Source of the DNA: Cristatella mucedo
Taxonomy: Eukaryota; Bryozoa; Phylactolaemata; Cristatellidae
Length of the DNA: 64,000 nucleotides
Reading direction: 5' to 3'
Assembly (NCBI GenBank): GCA_009760855.2
Contig: WPIO01000296.1
Span: forward strand, 52,987 to 116,986
The notes beneath the pieces were generated by a model. It saw nothing but the letters and a program-made list of their open reading frames with translations. It ran no database searches and was not told where the DNA came from. The translations under genes and the position numbers were made by a program. Below, one piece after another: positions 1-11,604 of this stretch (positions are counted from its first letter, which is position 1; the number at the start of each line of letters is the position of its first letter).

Positions 1-99
1 GGATTTATACAAAAACGGTACTTGTTCAAAACAATCAGCTAGTCTCTCAACCTAAAAGTATGTAGTATATTAATATAAGTCACTTATAGAGCTACTTAC

Positions 100-205
100 G
101 AGAACTTCTCATGTGCTTTACATAGGCTATGGGTGTCGATTTCATGACGTCGGCCAGACCATGGTCGGTCGAGCACCTTAACCACTCAGCCGAAACAGCT
201 CGGCA
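100..205 (-). repeat. SINE-B fragment (tRNA-derived)
   Basis: On the minus strand the tRNA-like head is visible: an A-box-like GGCTGAGTGGTTAAGGTG followed by a degraded B-box region. It aligns by eye with the better copies at 3410 and 29516. The open frame across it is a by-product of the repeat and not a gene. It is diverged and lacks a clean 3' tail. Confidence 0.55.
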
Positions 206-962
206 TTTAGCGATGCTATACGGTAAAATGGTCTCAATCATCGGTTCGCAGAAAGTGTGTAAGCAGAGAATCCACAAGGAATTGATGGCTAAGTAGGCAC
301 CTTCTCTTTGCCTGGAATTTTTCTCCCGAATCAATTTCCATGCTACATCGTGTAGCAAAACCTCTTTGGGGTTGGCTTGCTAATGAAATCAGAGAACGTC
401 TACACTTTATGCAATACTTAGTCTTCTTGTGTACCTAAAGATGAATGTAGGCTAGCTGAATAAAGGTTAGACTGAGATTGGCATCAGTTTTCAGCTCGAT
501 GAGACGATAATGTCAGCTTAATGCCACAACAGACTTTTTACTGCCACACCATCTAAACATGTTTACGAGCAATGCATAAATTATAGACCATTAATGCATT
601 CTAGTATTTAATAATTAGCAACATAGCCGGCTTTAGTCTGGAAGTCATAATGTTAAACCATTAGCAAGGCCAATTGGTGAGTCATCCTAATCAAAACCTA
701 CCAGCCCAACTGCAAGCTGGGAGTAATAAGTCGTACTGAAACAAAGAAACCATTGTATATCATCCTGGTGAGTAACTGTGCTACTTCTATTTAAGCCAAT
801 TTGCAGGAAAACTCTGGCCGAGCTACCTGGCAACCTGAACGATCGGGTACAAATTGTTACGAAATGAAACCAATGAGGCACAAGTCGCATAAGAATCCAA
901 TGCACAACTCAGGTCACGATAGCGCTCAGCTGATTTCTCTCAAGTTCGGAAAAAGTACTCAC

Positions 963-1116
963 TCATGTGAACTATTTCAGCATAAGAGTCTACAGAGCCG
1001 TCACTTATTGTTGCGTTGACAACACAGTAGTAACTGGCACCCTGCACCAATCCACAAAGTCTGGTGCTAGAGCCGTTAGAGAAACTGCTCATGTGTGTGC
1101 CAAAGTCACACTGCAG
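963..1116 (-). CDS. Gene X exon: second half of an FN3-like domain
   Basis: The minus strand shows a good acceptor (pyrimidine-rich, ending TTTTGTAG) at 1117 and a GTGAGT donor just below 963. The 154-bp exon is open in one frame (phase 0 in, phase 1 out). The residues LVQGASYYCVVNATISDG match the F-G strand pattern of a fibronectin type III domain (L..G..Y.V.V.A). Two N-glycosylation sequons (NGS, NAT) support an extracellular location. It probably joins the exon at 2809-2963, which can end in phase 0, giving one domain interrupted by a phase 0 intron. The FN3 assignment rests on pattern reading; an Ig-like fold is the alternative. It has no ATG and is not an independent gene. Confidence 0.6.
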
Positions 1117-1164
1117 CTACAAAAGATTGTAAAAAATTAGCTGAACACTTACATGCACTTTTCC

Positions 1165-1358
1165 TAAGAGCTTGCATGCATGCTGACCTTGTGCATGTCA
1201 CCCCTAACCATGTTATTCATGCAGTTAATCAAGCATGATACCACTCACCATTCGATCGTGTTTCCTTTGCAGCAAATGTAAAGTGCCTATACAAAATTAG
1301 GTTGTCTGAGAGTGCGGTGTCAAGTGTATTAATTATAATAATATTATTATTATTAGTA
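1165..1358 (+). mobile_element. LINE-A 3' end fragment
   Basis: The 3' untranslated part of LINE-A is recognised by the words GTGCATGTCACCCCTAACCA and CACTCACCATTCGATCGTG, then a degraded hairpin, and it ends in ATT/AAT repeats at about 1335-1358. It is 5'-truncated, as is usual for LINE insertions, and lies in an intron of gene X. Confidence 0.75.
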
Positions 1359-2808
1359 TAAGAGTTTCCTTAAAGAATGATATGCAGTCATTTTTTAGGT
1401 AACCACTGGAACAATCAATAGGCTGAAAGCGGACAACCTTCATGAATGCGAACACCACTGATGCTCTGTTACAGCAAAATATTTATGATGAAGGGTACCG
1501 GGTGGATTTAGATTTAACCCCTAAGCTACGAAGATTATCTAGACATTTCCAACTTATGGTCTCGCGGTCACAGTTATATGATACAAGTTGGCTGGCCTGC
1601 GATTGAGCATAGGTTTGCAGCCCATTTCAAATGAAAGCTTACACCGAATGCAAGGAGAGTAGAAATGTGTGCTCTAAACTGAGTCCAGTTAGATAGGATG
1701 TTGTAGCTGGAGCATTAGTCTATTGTCTAAGTCTAATTTCGATTCAGTGGATAGGATTGAACTCAGCGATTCGTTGGACTTAGTAAAGCTAAGCAGTAAA
1801 CATTCTTTCAAAGGCTGCCGAGTGAGCAGTATGGCTTACTTGCTGTAGCAGAACCAAGTCTATTAAATGGTTGCCAGCACTAGCTTCTGAGGGTCAGAGA
1901 CTCAGCAATTAGGAATTTAGGATCACGAAAAAATTATTAGTAGTCATAACAATAAAAACTTGTCGTTTGTATAATAACTAAAGAAAACACGGACTCTGAA
2001 CAAGGCACTTTACAAACGACGAGTTGCAAGCACTGTATCAAGCAAACCAAAACAACCAAGTAGCTTGCTATCCACCCTAATCAAGAGAGAGTCAGCAGGA
2101 AATCAAATGTACAAAGCTCAAATCCTGAGAGCGTATTGTAGTGCTATTGAAGTTCCCTTCCTCTCCTGCTAGAAGCCTCATCGCACCACCTTCGATGCTT
2201 ATCCGAACTTGACAGTATGTTTTAAGCACGCATGAGCATAATATTTTTCACGCCTGCACCAAGTGCAAGGGCTTCATATTCAGCTGCCAATAACTTGGTG
2301 AATTTACTTTCTTTGATAAAGAAAACTTGCATCTAGTAATCAAGTCATATAGTCACTGATTTGCCATAAGGACTGGGGGGGGGGGTTAATTCTTAAAGGG
2401 CTTTGGTCGGCAGCTGAGCTTTCTTTGCTACCGTTGCCATAATCCCGTGTTGGCTGAGCCTTCACCTCAATAAACGTCGACTGGTGATTAAGCCGGAACT
2501 AAGCTCGAGTATTTCGGCATGTAATCGAGTGGGTGCAAAACCAGCCTTCAGGCATTCAATTTTCAGTAGCTCATCATACGTCTAAGTAGAAGCCCTAGGT
2601 CATCCACATGCCTACTATTTATTGTCCCTGTCACGGAAATTTCCGAATACTGTCTCTGATAGCTTTCTGACCTAAACTCAGCTTTCGATGATCTCTTGGG
2701 CGCTAATCTTCCGAAGATAATAACGTCATAGCCCATAACGCCATAAGGCATTTACACAAAATCCACAACGTGGCTTCCCATTGCAAAAAGATCCTAGTAC
2801 TGCAACAC
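1359..2808. other. Intron of gene X, no confident exon
   Basis: This lies between the two halves of the distal FN3-like domain. It holds a G11 homopolymer at 2375-2385. Weak open segments on the minus strand near 1390-1470 and 1640-1730 have acceptor-like or donor-like edges, but their phases do not fit the flanking exons, so they are not called. Nothing else stands out. Confidence 0.4.
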
Positions 2809-2963
2809 ATGTCGAATCGGTCTGCTGGTTTCAGCCAACGTCACAGTGTATGTGCCCGATTTATACACTCGGATTTCCAGAGAAGAAGATGTTTCACTCT
2901 CTATTTGACGATTAAAGCCTGCAAATGTCACACAGCTGAAATTAGCCATATTTGCAGGTAAAA
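2809..2963 (-). CDS. Gene X exon: first half of an FN3/Ig-like domain
   Basis: On the minus strand an acceptor (AAATCTTTAG) precedes 2963. The frame starts in phase 1 and stays open for 51 codons. Read-out includes FSCVTFAG and LEIRVYKSGTYTVTLAET, an alternating beta-strand pattern expected of the first half of an FN3 or Ig-like domain. The lower border is placed at a CAT|GTGTTG donor, which gives phase 0 and matches the phase 0 start of the exon at 963-1116. The donor is not a strong consensus, and a stop follows about 13 bases later, so the exact 3' border is uncertain. The preceding exon should end in phase 1. Confidence 0.5.
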
Positions 2964-3409
2964 CTAAAGATTTGCTCTGCTAGCAAGGTTTTTACCCATT
3001 ACAATTATGTCAAAAATTAACGAGTGAGTAATAACTTCCAACCAGACACCAAAATCCGAAATTGCAACTGGCCGTCAGTAACATAGCCGTCCGGTTAACT
3101 AGGCCACATCAACAAATGTGCCAAATTCCTAATGTCCTCAGATTCGGAGCTCAAAATTCCTTGGGAACATTAAGCTATGAACCAAAACACTGCTTCATAC
3201 TAGCTAAAGAACCACACAATATTTAGTTCAACTTACTATCAACTCACAGTAGTTCCTTTCACTACCAGCTGAATAATTGACCATAATACACGAGATAAAA
3301 GTTCGGCAAAACGTAATGGTTGACATTCAACCAAATTCCAAAATAGACTTTCGAGCAGTGCTCGAAAACGACAAGCTGGGTAGTTTTACGCAAACTATTG
3401 GGGTGTTTT
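2964..3409. other. Intron of gene X, no confident feature
   Basis: A/T-rich sequence. A short minus-strand stretch near 3225-3260 reads GSERNYCELI before a GTAAGT donor, but the only acceptor would make a 32-base exon, so it is not called. Confidence 0.35.
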
Positions 3410-3545
3410 ATAATTCATTTGTATAGCGCCCCAAGAGAACTTAATCTCTATTCAGGCGCTTCACATGTGCCTCGGGGCTCGAGCCAGCGACCTCAGACAG
3501 ACCTTGGTCGGGGCATGCACCTTAACCGCTGGACCAAGCCAGCTC
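3410..3545 (-). repeat. SINE-B, near complete
   Basis: On the minus strand the element begins with a tRNA-like head: A box TGGTCCAGCGGTTAAGGTG and B box GGCTCGAGCCC. It ends with the hairpin shared with LINE-A (AAGCGCCTGAATAGAGATTA ... GGGCGCTATACAAATG). The tail is short. This is one of the clearest SINE-B copies and shows both the Pol III promoter boxes and the LINE-type 3' end. Confidence 0.8.
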
Positions 3546-4884
3546 ACCAGACCTAAGAAACCCTGGCTTGGATTACTATATAACTCCCTAAGCTCAGGGA
3601 AGCAAGTTTTGTGGTCGTAGTTCTCAATCTTCGTTTTCTCTACAGCTCACTAGAAGTTCCTAACTTCAGGACTCGGCAGAAACATTAATTGACCATTTCA
3701 TAAACTTGTTTTAAAATGGAAGCACTTGCAAAACTGAGAGTAAATACATACTCACTATGCAAGAAGCAAAAGTGTTTTGGCATTAAACCATATCAGATTC
3801 AAATCAATATAGGCAATATAAAATGCTGATACTATCTTGAATTCGACGGCAGCACTCGCATTGAATAGCTTGCGATCAGAATCTGAACAAGTTCCTCAAG
3901 GAAGTGCAAAAATAACAATTGCAATTTACCAGCATTGCTCCATTCTTAGATCTCTGCCCAAGGTTACAAATGCCCAATGTCCCATACTGGCTAAACACTA
4001 GTTACTAGCTGAATCTCAAGCTCTGACTGAGGAGTTTTCTAGCCGACTGTAAGTGACCGATTGCATACTCAGAAAACATGCAAGGACATAGTTGAAGAAG
4101 TAAGGACAGGATTACAAAATATCTGAAAAACTGGGCAACGGTATCGGTGTCTCTGCTTACTGTAATTTGCACAATACCATAGAGCCTAACGTAGGTAGAC
4201 TGAATGCCTTACTGATATGGTCATCCACTGAAATTTCAAGTTTTCAAGGAACTATAAGGCTACCTGACATAGCTTCACGGTATATGCTGGTTAAAGAACT
4301 ATATGGGGGTAATGATGGTATATGCACAGGCATTATGCTAGTTAGCCAGTGGTATTGCCTTCGCAGTGATGGGAAAGTCAAATTTAATGATCAATATTTC
4401 TTTACGGTCTACAATACCTGCTAGATATATATCCGGACATGCATGCAAATCTGCACACAATGACTATTCCCAAATCATTCTCGCTTAAAGTGGATTCACT
4501 ATACTTAGCTGTCCCAAAGTTTTGAAGTCCATATCCGTGGCTGCTTTGGCGACAGATAAACAAATCTAGGTGTTACTGATAGAGCAGGCAGGATGAGCAA
4601 GATACTTCGTTCAGTCACGACAACGGCAGGCAGCACAGAATGCACAGGTCACCGACGGCAGAACTTCTGCCTCACATGCCCAGTGGCTTTAGTTGAGCAA
4701 CTGGCCGCGAACACCATTAGTCATTTACCTCAATGCCAACTAAATGAGGTGCATTAGGAACACTTGAGTTGATTACCAGTAAACAAAATGCCAGCAAACG
4801 GCAGCTTGAAATAAAGTGCCAGTTTTCGAAGTAGAAGGAATTAAATCTCTTCGTGTAATGCAAATGCAACAGCTTTCATTCTCA
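3546..4884. other. Intron of gene X, unrecognised plus-strand frame inside
   Basis: No repeat family could be named here. An 85-codon plus-strand open frame (4167-4424) reads plausibly (for example QWYCLRSDGKVKFNDQYF) but has no recognisable domain or splice support. An exon with phase 0 in and phase 1 out should lie between 5.8 and 3.0 kb on the minus strand to connect gene X. I could not place it with confidence. Confidence 0.3.
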
Positions 4885-5160
4885 GCAAGAGTAGGCACAC
4901 AGACGACATATCGCTTGGACCTATCGAGGAGAACTACAAATCGGGTTACGAGCCAGATTCAGATATCCCACCACTAGTTACAAGCACACAGACGAAAAAT
5001 CCCATAGACCTATCAATTTACAGTGGTTCTTGGACTTACGAGTATCCCAAGGTTTTATTTCAGAGATACGAGCTGTCGGCTAATGTTTTGCTTTGAGTTG
5101 AGAGCTGAAATTCGGGTTACGAGCCAGCGTCAGATACACCACTACTAATTACTGCAGCAA
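4885..5160. repeat. Short local direct repeats
   Basis: The phrase CGGGTTACGAGCCAG followed by a TCAGATA word occurs near 4943 and again near 5113, about 170 bases apart, each inside a roughly 50-base similar segment. A second phrase, GCACACAGACGA, recurs near 4893 and 4982. This looks like a small decayed duplication inside an intron of gene X. Confidence 0.5.
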
Positions 5161-5340
5161 ACGTCAAAGTGAATGCTGCAACATCTGTCCAGCATCCGGT
5201 GCCACAATCGCTTACTTTAAGTGGTTGCAATGGAATTGTTCGCGTGTATACAAGTGCGAGTTGGCGTGCTAGCAAAGCAAGCCAGAGGGTGGAGGGAGGA
5301 ACTGCTTGTGGTTACTCAAGCCATTAAGGGTAGAACATAC

Positions 5341-5406
5341 TTTTCACTACAAGATGCTGCCGACGATCCCGGTGCGAAGTTAAGTGCAGGCCTGGCGATT
5401 TGCACC
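5341..5406 (-). CDS. Possible small gene X exon
   Basis: An unusually long pyrimidine tract ending CATGTGCAG precedes 5406 on the minus strand, and a GTATGT donor follows at 5340. The 66-base interval is open as a phase 1-1 exon (21 codons), matching the phase rule of gene X. A second frame is also open. The phase 0 exit of the exon at 5789 does not connect to it directly, and the peptide has no recognisable motif, so it is only a candidate. Confidence 0.22.
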
Positions 5407-5788
5407 CTGCACATGAAAGAGAAGAAAGCTTGGCAAAAAGGGCAAAATCAGCTAATATGATTCAGGTATTCATTTCAATCTTGCTCCTGAAACTCCGTCA
5501 GCGTTTTTAAGTCGTCTGGTCTCCAAAGTAATGTTGTATCTTACAATTCTTAAATCCGATTTATTGAAGTAAATTCTGTTGTGGTGTTTTTAAACCATAT
5601 GTTTTATTTAGAAGTACATTTTTTTAATAAATAACCGAAAGCAATAGTGTTTTTGTGGGCCCAGGAAGGATTAATGACATTTTCACTCATTTCAATGTGG
5701 AAAATTGATTGTGCATAAGAGTATAGTGAGTTACGAGCTCAGTCACCGAACGAATTAAACTTCTAAGGTAAGATATCACTATACTTAC

Positions 5789-5871
5789 TAAAATAGAGAC
5801 AGGCTCCTCACAGTCCTGGGTAGATGAGCTCTCTATTACATTGATACAAGAGTCATCATTTTGCAGGTGAT
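5789..5871 (-). CDS. Gene X short exon with two cysteines
   Basis: Minus strand: the acceptor TTCTTATGTTTAG precedes 5871, and a consensus donor GTAAGTAT follows 5789. The 83-base exon is open in a single sensible frame (phase 1 in, phase 0 out) and encodes 27 codons, including DDSCINV and TQDCEEPVSIL. The entry phase matches the exit phase of the exon at 8033-8398. The phase 0 exit suggests the first part of a domain completed by a downstream exon, as in the 2809/963 pair, but that partner was not found. No domain name is assigned. Confidence 0.5.
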
Positions 5872-8032
5872 CTAAACATAAGAAATGGAATTAGCAGCAC
5901 TATCTTGTTTTAAAAGGCTGTCACTCTAGCACTTGTTTCAGTAGAAGATAGTCACCACTGCTCGCACTCAAAATAATGTAAGTTGTACAAGCTTGATGCA
6001 TCAGCAGTTTTGCATGCCAGCGAGCTTTGGAGATGGCCTGATAGCATGACGAGCCCCCATTACGATCTCTTGCTAGAATGATTGGGAAGATTTATTCTTT
6101 ACATAATTTGTCTCTCATAAGGCAGCATATCTCAAAAGTGATTGGGCCAGGCTTCTTCGACAGGATCTACGGGTACCCAATTGTGCTTGCTATTTATATA
6201 ATCCGTGAGGCAAACATTCATCAATCGTAGGATATATATTTAGTGAAGGCTAATAATGTGACACATAATTCATCATTTTTTCCCAAGTATGAAGGCGATG
6301 ATAAATGGTATACCCCCTTTGAAGGCCCATAACTAGCTCCTCGGGTATTTAATTACTTTATGTAGACAAAAACGGAATGCGGGCCATTGGCATGCGACTA
6401 CTATCAATGAAGCTCTATAAATTTTGACTGCCCATCGGCAAGCCCCTAATGCCACCATTGGAATTATCCAAAAATCTTAATATTTTTGAACCTCTGTCTC
6501 TAGCATTATTGCGAATGCAACCTCTGATTGGCCCACTAGCTTACCAATATTGGTACTATAAGGAATTATCTGAAGTATTGAGCGACAAAAATTTACGATG
6601 GACGTTAACGTTTGATTTAAGTCATGGCTATTGGCTGGCAACGACATTATACTTACAGCTAATGCAGCACAAGGTTAGGCTCATTTTCTCTCAGCTGCAG
6701 AAAACAATGACTGCAAGCTAACCAGATTTCTAGGATCTAAAAGATCCCACAGGCTATCTATTCTAGTCTTATCCAGCAAGGAGGCTGAATTGGTCTATCC
6801 GGTGATGAGCTGTTTTGATATAAATTCTTTACCAGAGAAGGTTGAGATGGCATGCAATTACCATGCCTTTACGTCAGGTTTAAACACAGATCATGTCACT
6901 GAAGCCCAACGACCCAACAACTTAAGCCCAATGACTTGAGCTCAATCAATCACAGCCATGCCCACTTAACACGAACCACAATGGCAAAGCCTAAACCAAA
7001 GATAAACCCAGACCCGAAAAACAAAACCATGGGTACTGCCTCATCAATGGCTTGTTATCATAAACCTTCTAATTGTAAGCATTTTAGCACTTGTCAGCCT
7101 TTGCAACCATAGGAGGCTTAAATGTGATTCAGGGTAGCTGGAACTGTGATTCGTGATAGTTGATAGTGAAATTCGTGATAGCTGAAATTTGAGAAAACGG
7201 GAAATTGCTAAACAAACTAAAAAATTCTATAACTGAACCAGGCTGAATGTGCAAGTTATGTAGCTAAGTCTTGCCAAGACGATGCAAGATAAGAAAGTAG
7301 ACCAGTGGTGGACGGTACAGTGCAGCCATGAGGCCTTAGCAAAAAACATCACGAATTGAAAATTCTGATTAAGTTTAGTGCTATAGTTGGTTTAAAGTGT
7401 TAGCTTCTAATTGACTTAAGAATAAATTTGAGGAAACCTTAGATAATCAAACAGCCTTAATTTTTAAACAGCAGAAGAACAATGACGGCTAACACCAAGC
7501 TTGTCGTAGCTGCAGAGGACGGCCTGATGTAGGCTCGAAACCAGCACCTAAATTGAGACTTCATGATATGAGACATTTCAAACCACTAGAGAAAATATCC
7601 TGCACGTTATTATGATTGCCTTGCAGAGCGTAAATTGCCTTCAGCTGATTTTAAATTGGTTTGACGTCTTTTTATTAAACGCAATATTAAAGTGCACACC
7701 ACTTTGCACCAGGGTAAGCTACATATATGCTTATTAGTTGAACCGGTTATGCTAGAGATCAGCTACAGGGCTCTCTCAATGTTTAACAAAAGCAATGATA
7801 AAATCAGCACCAAAATTCACATGCAAATCTACAGTAGTTCGTTTAAAATTATTCACTTAGATGATAAATAACTGCCAGTGCCAAATAAGTGGCCTAAGTT
7901 GCTAAATATTTGATAGGGTAAAAGAGGGTTGTTTATTCAACACAAATAAGGGGATTATAATGGACAGGAAACAGAAAAATACGGTGATCACAGTGGTTTC
8001 AGCAAAAAAATGACACTACTAAATAAACTTAC
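5872..8032. other. Intron of gene X, about 2.2 kb
   Basis: No mobile-element family was recognised. A 90-codon plus-strand frame at 6449-6721 starts with ATG but has no motif and no consensus splice sites. The stretch is A/T rich and otherwise featureless to my reading. Confidence 0.35.
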
Positions 8033-8398
8033 AAGTTCGGAAACCTGTGTGGGCCTTCACACCTTTTGTTCCAAGCCCTATAGTGCAGCCTGAACCTGGC
8101 ATAGGAAGACATCCATCTGGATAGGAATATGGGCATCCAATACTGGAAATGCAAATTTCTGGTAACACACGTATGTTATAAAGGCGATTGGGATATGCTG
8201 GTATGTTAACATTCTGAAGTCCCGGTGTTGTAGCTGCTACTCTCACTGTTGTGTTAACACCAATGCCGGATCCGTCGACTTGAATCAAATAAGAGGTTGC
8301 TGCAAGGTTGCTGTCTTGGACAAGTGTTGTCATAGATACTTGTAGATTATTGCATTTAGGAGTAGTAGTCACAGATGCATTTAACAGTTGAGGGATCG
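8033..8398 (-). CDS. Gene X exon: FN3-like module
   Basis: Minus strand: acceptor ACTATATTTTAG before 8398 and consensus donor GTAAGT after 8033. The exon is 366 bases, phase 1-1, and open throughout its 122 codons. Alternating strands (NLQVSMTTL, TSYLIQVDGSG, YNIRVLPEI) suggest a fibronectin-III-like beta sandwich, followed by a cysteine- and proline-rich tail (CPYSYPDGCLPMPGSGC). NAS and NTT sequons point to extracellular exposure. The split codon at the 5' junction with the 10430-10582 exon reads through to IPQLLNAS in frame. An upstream ATG on the genomic strand lies in the intron and is irrelevant. FN3 is inferred from pattern only. Confidence 0.6.
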
Positions 8399-9535
8399 CT
8401 AAAATATAGTGCGGAAGTTCAGAAATTAAATTTTTATGAACCAGTGGCAAACAACACATTTGCTGAAGAACTACATACAGAGCATAAAGGTAGCCAAACC
8501 ACAGTATTAGTTAGTAAATTGCATCCCTTAAGAAATTGATATAGATGGAAATAATAATAAAACACTTCCATAGGAACCAGAGGCACTAGAATTTGACAGC
8601 TATATATTAAGGAGGAGGACGAACTGGACTAATAAGTCTGAATTTAGCCTTCGGCCCAGCAATGTGATGAAGAAGTAAAGTATGCCAGCCAACGAACTTT
8701 TACACAGTAGGTTTACTGGTTGTCCATGAACCAACGTGAAAACTTGGTGGTGAAACCAATGAGTTCATCACGGTCGTTAACGATTGCTGTAAGTCCATTC
8801 CTTTAGAATCATGCAGCAAGCAGATGCAGTAATCGAAGCGATCATGGGCAGTTCTCGAAGGAAACCTCGATTAGCAACAACTCATCTCATATATTACAGG
8901 TAGTTTGCTAGTTGTTAGCTACTCTGCCAGATTCAGACCGCAGTAAAACTGTACTTATAGTTTAACAGTTGTTCCCAAAAATAAAGGCCCACAATAACTT
9001 TGCCTGCATGATATTTAAGATTAGCTCTTACTTAAGAAACAAACGGTTGTTATTACAGCTAGCTGCAATAGCAATTTCATACCAGATTCAGACCTCGTCG
9101 GTTACCTTTGCCGTTTACAAAGACTTGGCTATACCTTCGCACTCGAGCATAACTGAAAAAACACTTGACCATGTTTTATGATACTGCTATCGAACTAATG
9201 GTAATTTTTTTTGGTGTAGCCGCATAGCAAGCTGCGATATAAATGATAAGCTCATTTTAAAGCTTATTTTGAAGTCTTGTTCTAAAAGCGTTTGAGCTGA
9301 AGCCGGCATTTCCGTGGCTATATTGCTGCTCTCATCGAAATTTCAATGCGAATGTTAGGTGCCCACCCAAGAGCAAATGTTAGAAATAAAAGGTGGGCTA
9401 AAAATGACAAAGTTTGACACACAAGAAGGTCGATAAGAAACAGATCCTTTGCATTGAAAGTGTCATCGGTGTAAGAATGTAAGCCTGGATCATCCTTGAG
9501 GGTCATAGTACTAAGAGGGCAAACATTTATTGTTA
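8399..9535. other. Intron of gene X, nothing recognised
   Basis: Unique-looking A/T-rich sequence between the FN3-like exon and a LINE-A insertion. Short open frames on both strands (8969-9181 plus, 9318-9506 minus) lack motifs and splice support. Confidence 0.35.
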
Positions 9536-9725
9536 ATAATAATAATAATAATGATAATGCACTTGATAAAGCACCCTCAGAGAACTCAATCTATCTCTAG
9601 GCGCTTTACATTTGCTGCAAAGGGAAATGCAATTGAATGGTGAGTAATATCATGCTTGATAAACCAACAAAATGAATAACATGGTTATGGGTGACATGCA
9701 CAGGGTCAGCATGCAATGCTAAAGC
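9536..9725 (-). mobile_element. LINE-A 3' end fragment
   Basis: Reads on the minus strand and begins at the left with the (AAT)n complement of the tail. The terminal hairpin is intact except for one G-T wobble, and the region up to the CAGGGTCAGCATGC phrase is present. It is 5'-truncated and lies in an intron of gene X. Confidence 0.8.
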
Positions 9726-10429
9726 AGCTTGACCAACAATTATTTCCGGAAATATACCAAATTTCAAAGGCTAACTTGATCGCAGCTGGTCATTGACGGC
9801 TACCCTCTCACCTATGGAACTTAGGTAGGACATGAACCATTACAGTGTAATACCATTATAGTGTAATACTTCACCCTGTGCAGGCATTCAAGAAGGACAA
9901 GGGGAAATTCAACCTACCAGGGTAAATCAAGCAGCTTAAGGAAATCAGCATATAATCATTTCATGAATTACGGGCTTCATGCTGGAGTATTTTTTTGAGA
10001 CATCGCCAAGGGTGGAAGAGATGTTAAATTAACTGCTGTCAATGATAACATTTGGCAGTGCTTCTTCGGATCATCACAGAAAGGCACACAGTACCCTATA
10101 AGGATTCAAACAAGATTTTTCAAGAATAAGAAGCACACACTTACTAAATTATGTGTACAATTCGTATATGCAGTTTCCTGTGGGTCGGTTCATACGTACG
10201 ACCATTAGTAAATCGAGAATATACACCTCTTTGGATGTAGGCCAACGAAGCACTTCCAAACCTTAACCATTGACGATTCATTGAAACAACACAAGTACTT
10301 TGATATTTCGTTCGATTAACCAGATAACCAGAAATGAACGGTCGTTGATATAGGACAGTCGAAAAAAAAATATAGATATCGCACCTTGAGCTAATGCGTA
10401 TCAGCAAATGTACCGAAGAAGATGCATAC
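9726..10429. other. Intron of gene X with an unexplained open frame
   Basis: A minus-strand frame stays open from about 10485 down to 10144 and runs over the neighbouring EGF-like exon in another frame. It ends next to a GTAAGT donor at about 10143, but no acceptor gives a phase compatible with gene X. It is left uncalled. Nothing else was recognised. Confidence 0.3.
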
Positions 10430-10582
10430 TTATCCAGCATCCAGGAGGTAGAAATCGGTTGGTAGGGCAAGAAGTAAATTTGCATCCACCATACACGTCA
10501 CAAGGTGAAGATGACAATGTGCATGCATCAGAGTAACAGTTTTGAAGAAGGCATCCCGGACCAACGTAATTATTTGGACAAC
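10430..10582 (-). CDS. Gene X exon: cysteine-rich EGF-like module
   Basis: Minus strand: acceptor CGGTTGATTTCAG before 10582 and donor GTATGC after 10430. The exon is 153 bases and phase 1-1. It encodes about 51 residues with nine cysteines, including YVGPGC and RFLPPGC, the WYGPGC-like ending of MEGF/laminin-type EGF repeats. Splicing from the lectin exon at 13484 makes a glycine codon and the continuous reading YQGCPNNYVGPGC, which strongly supports both borders. Role: extracellular spacer or binding module. The donor is the weakest part of the call. Confidence 0.68.
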   Translation of the reverse strand, partial: VVQIITLVRDAFFKTVTLMHAHCHLHLVTCMVDANLLLALPTDFYLLDAG

Positions 10583-11261
10583 CTGAAATCAACCGATAAA
10601 AATAAGAACATACACTAAGCTAGTTTTGCTAGTATTACTGCACTGCAGGGAGTAACCATTAAACAGCTCCAGGCTACCTATCGAGAATACTTACAAACCA
10701 GCCTGGGTATCCGAAGTATGGCTTTACAGACTCAAAACGCTTAGCTGTACCTCAAACTGACCTCAAATCCTGTGCAGACCCTGACTTTTGTTCGTATGCT
10801 ACCGAAGTCTTGATTTCCCTTTGAATGACGCCATGACACCTCCTGACTTTTCGATATTTAAAAAAAGGTAAAAACCCTCCTTTTCACTCGGCATTGCGTT
10901 TGGGTCATTATGATTGGGTCTTCGTGTGTTTAATTGCGAAATTTGGGAAATTTAATTGGGAAATGTATGTCTTCCGACAGTCTTGGGCAACCACTGTGAA
11001 ATGAAAGTGGTTTCGATCGACAAAAAGGGTCGTGATCCATAGATTGCAAACCACTGCTCTAGGAGCTCTACATATGAAATAATCCTTTAAAAAAACTCCA
11101 TTAGTACAACACTATCTATTGCTTAAGACTGTAGTTATGATGTAGAGGCCTTTTAAACCAATAGCGTCCAAATACAACTGAATAGCCTGTCAATATAAGC
11201 TGAAAATTATAGTGAAAGAGCATGCACAAAAAAGTAAAGTGTGAAATATAGTTGCCAACAA

Positions 11262-11460
11262 CAATAATAATATTTTTAATAACACTAATAACACACTTAA
11301 TAAAGCGCTCTCAGATAACTCAATCTCTCTAGGTGCTTTACATTTGCTGCAAACGAAACATGATCGAATGGTTAGTGTGCAGCATTGTCAGTAAACAACA
11401 AGAAAACAACAAGGTTTGGGGTGGCATGCATAAGGTCTGCATGCAAGTGTGATTAGTCAA
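11262..11460 (-). mobile_element. LINE-A 3' end fragment
   Basis: AAT-rich tail complement at the left, then the hairpin (AAAGCACC ... GAGCGCTTT) and the conserved 3' UTR words on the minus strand. It is 5'-truncated and sits in the intron between the lectin and EGF-like exons of gene X. Confidence 0.78.
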
Positions 11461-11604
11461 TATTGATTGAGTCTACCCGTGAGAATAACAGTTCGAACAT
11501 GCAAGATTAGTGGCAGGACACGCTGTAAGAGACCATTTGCACAGGGACTAGCTTTGGAAATTAAATCAAACCCTCGGGCTAATCCCTATCAACATCCTCT
11601 ATAG

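Noticed and set aside
6449-6721. 90-codon ATG frame on the plus strand
   Set aside because: No motif, no consensus splice sites, A/T-rich intron of gene X; chance cannot be excluded.
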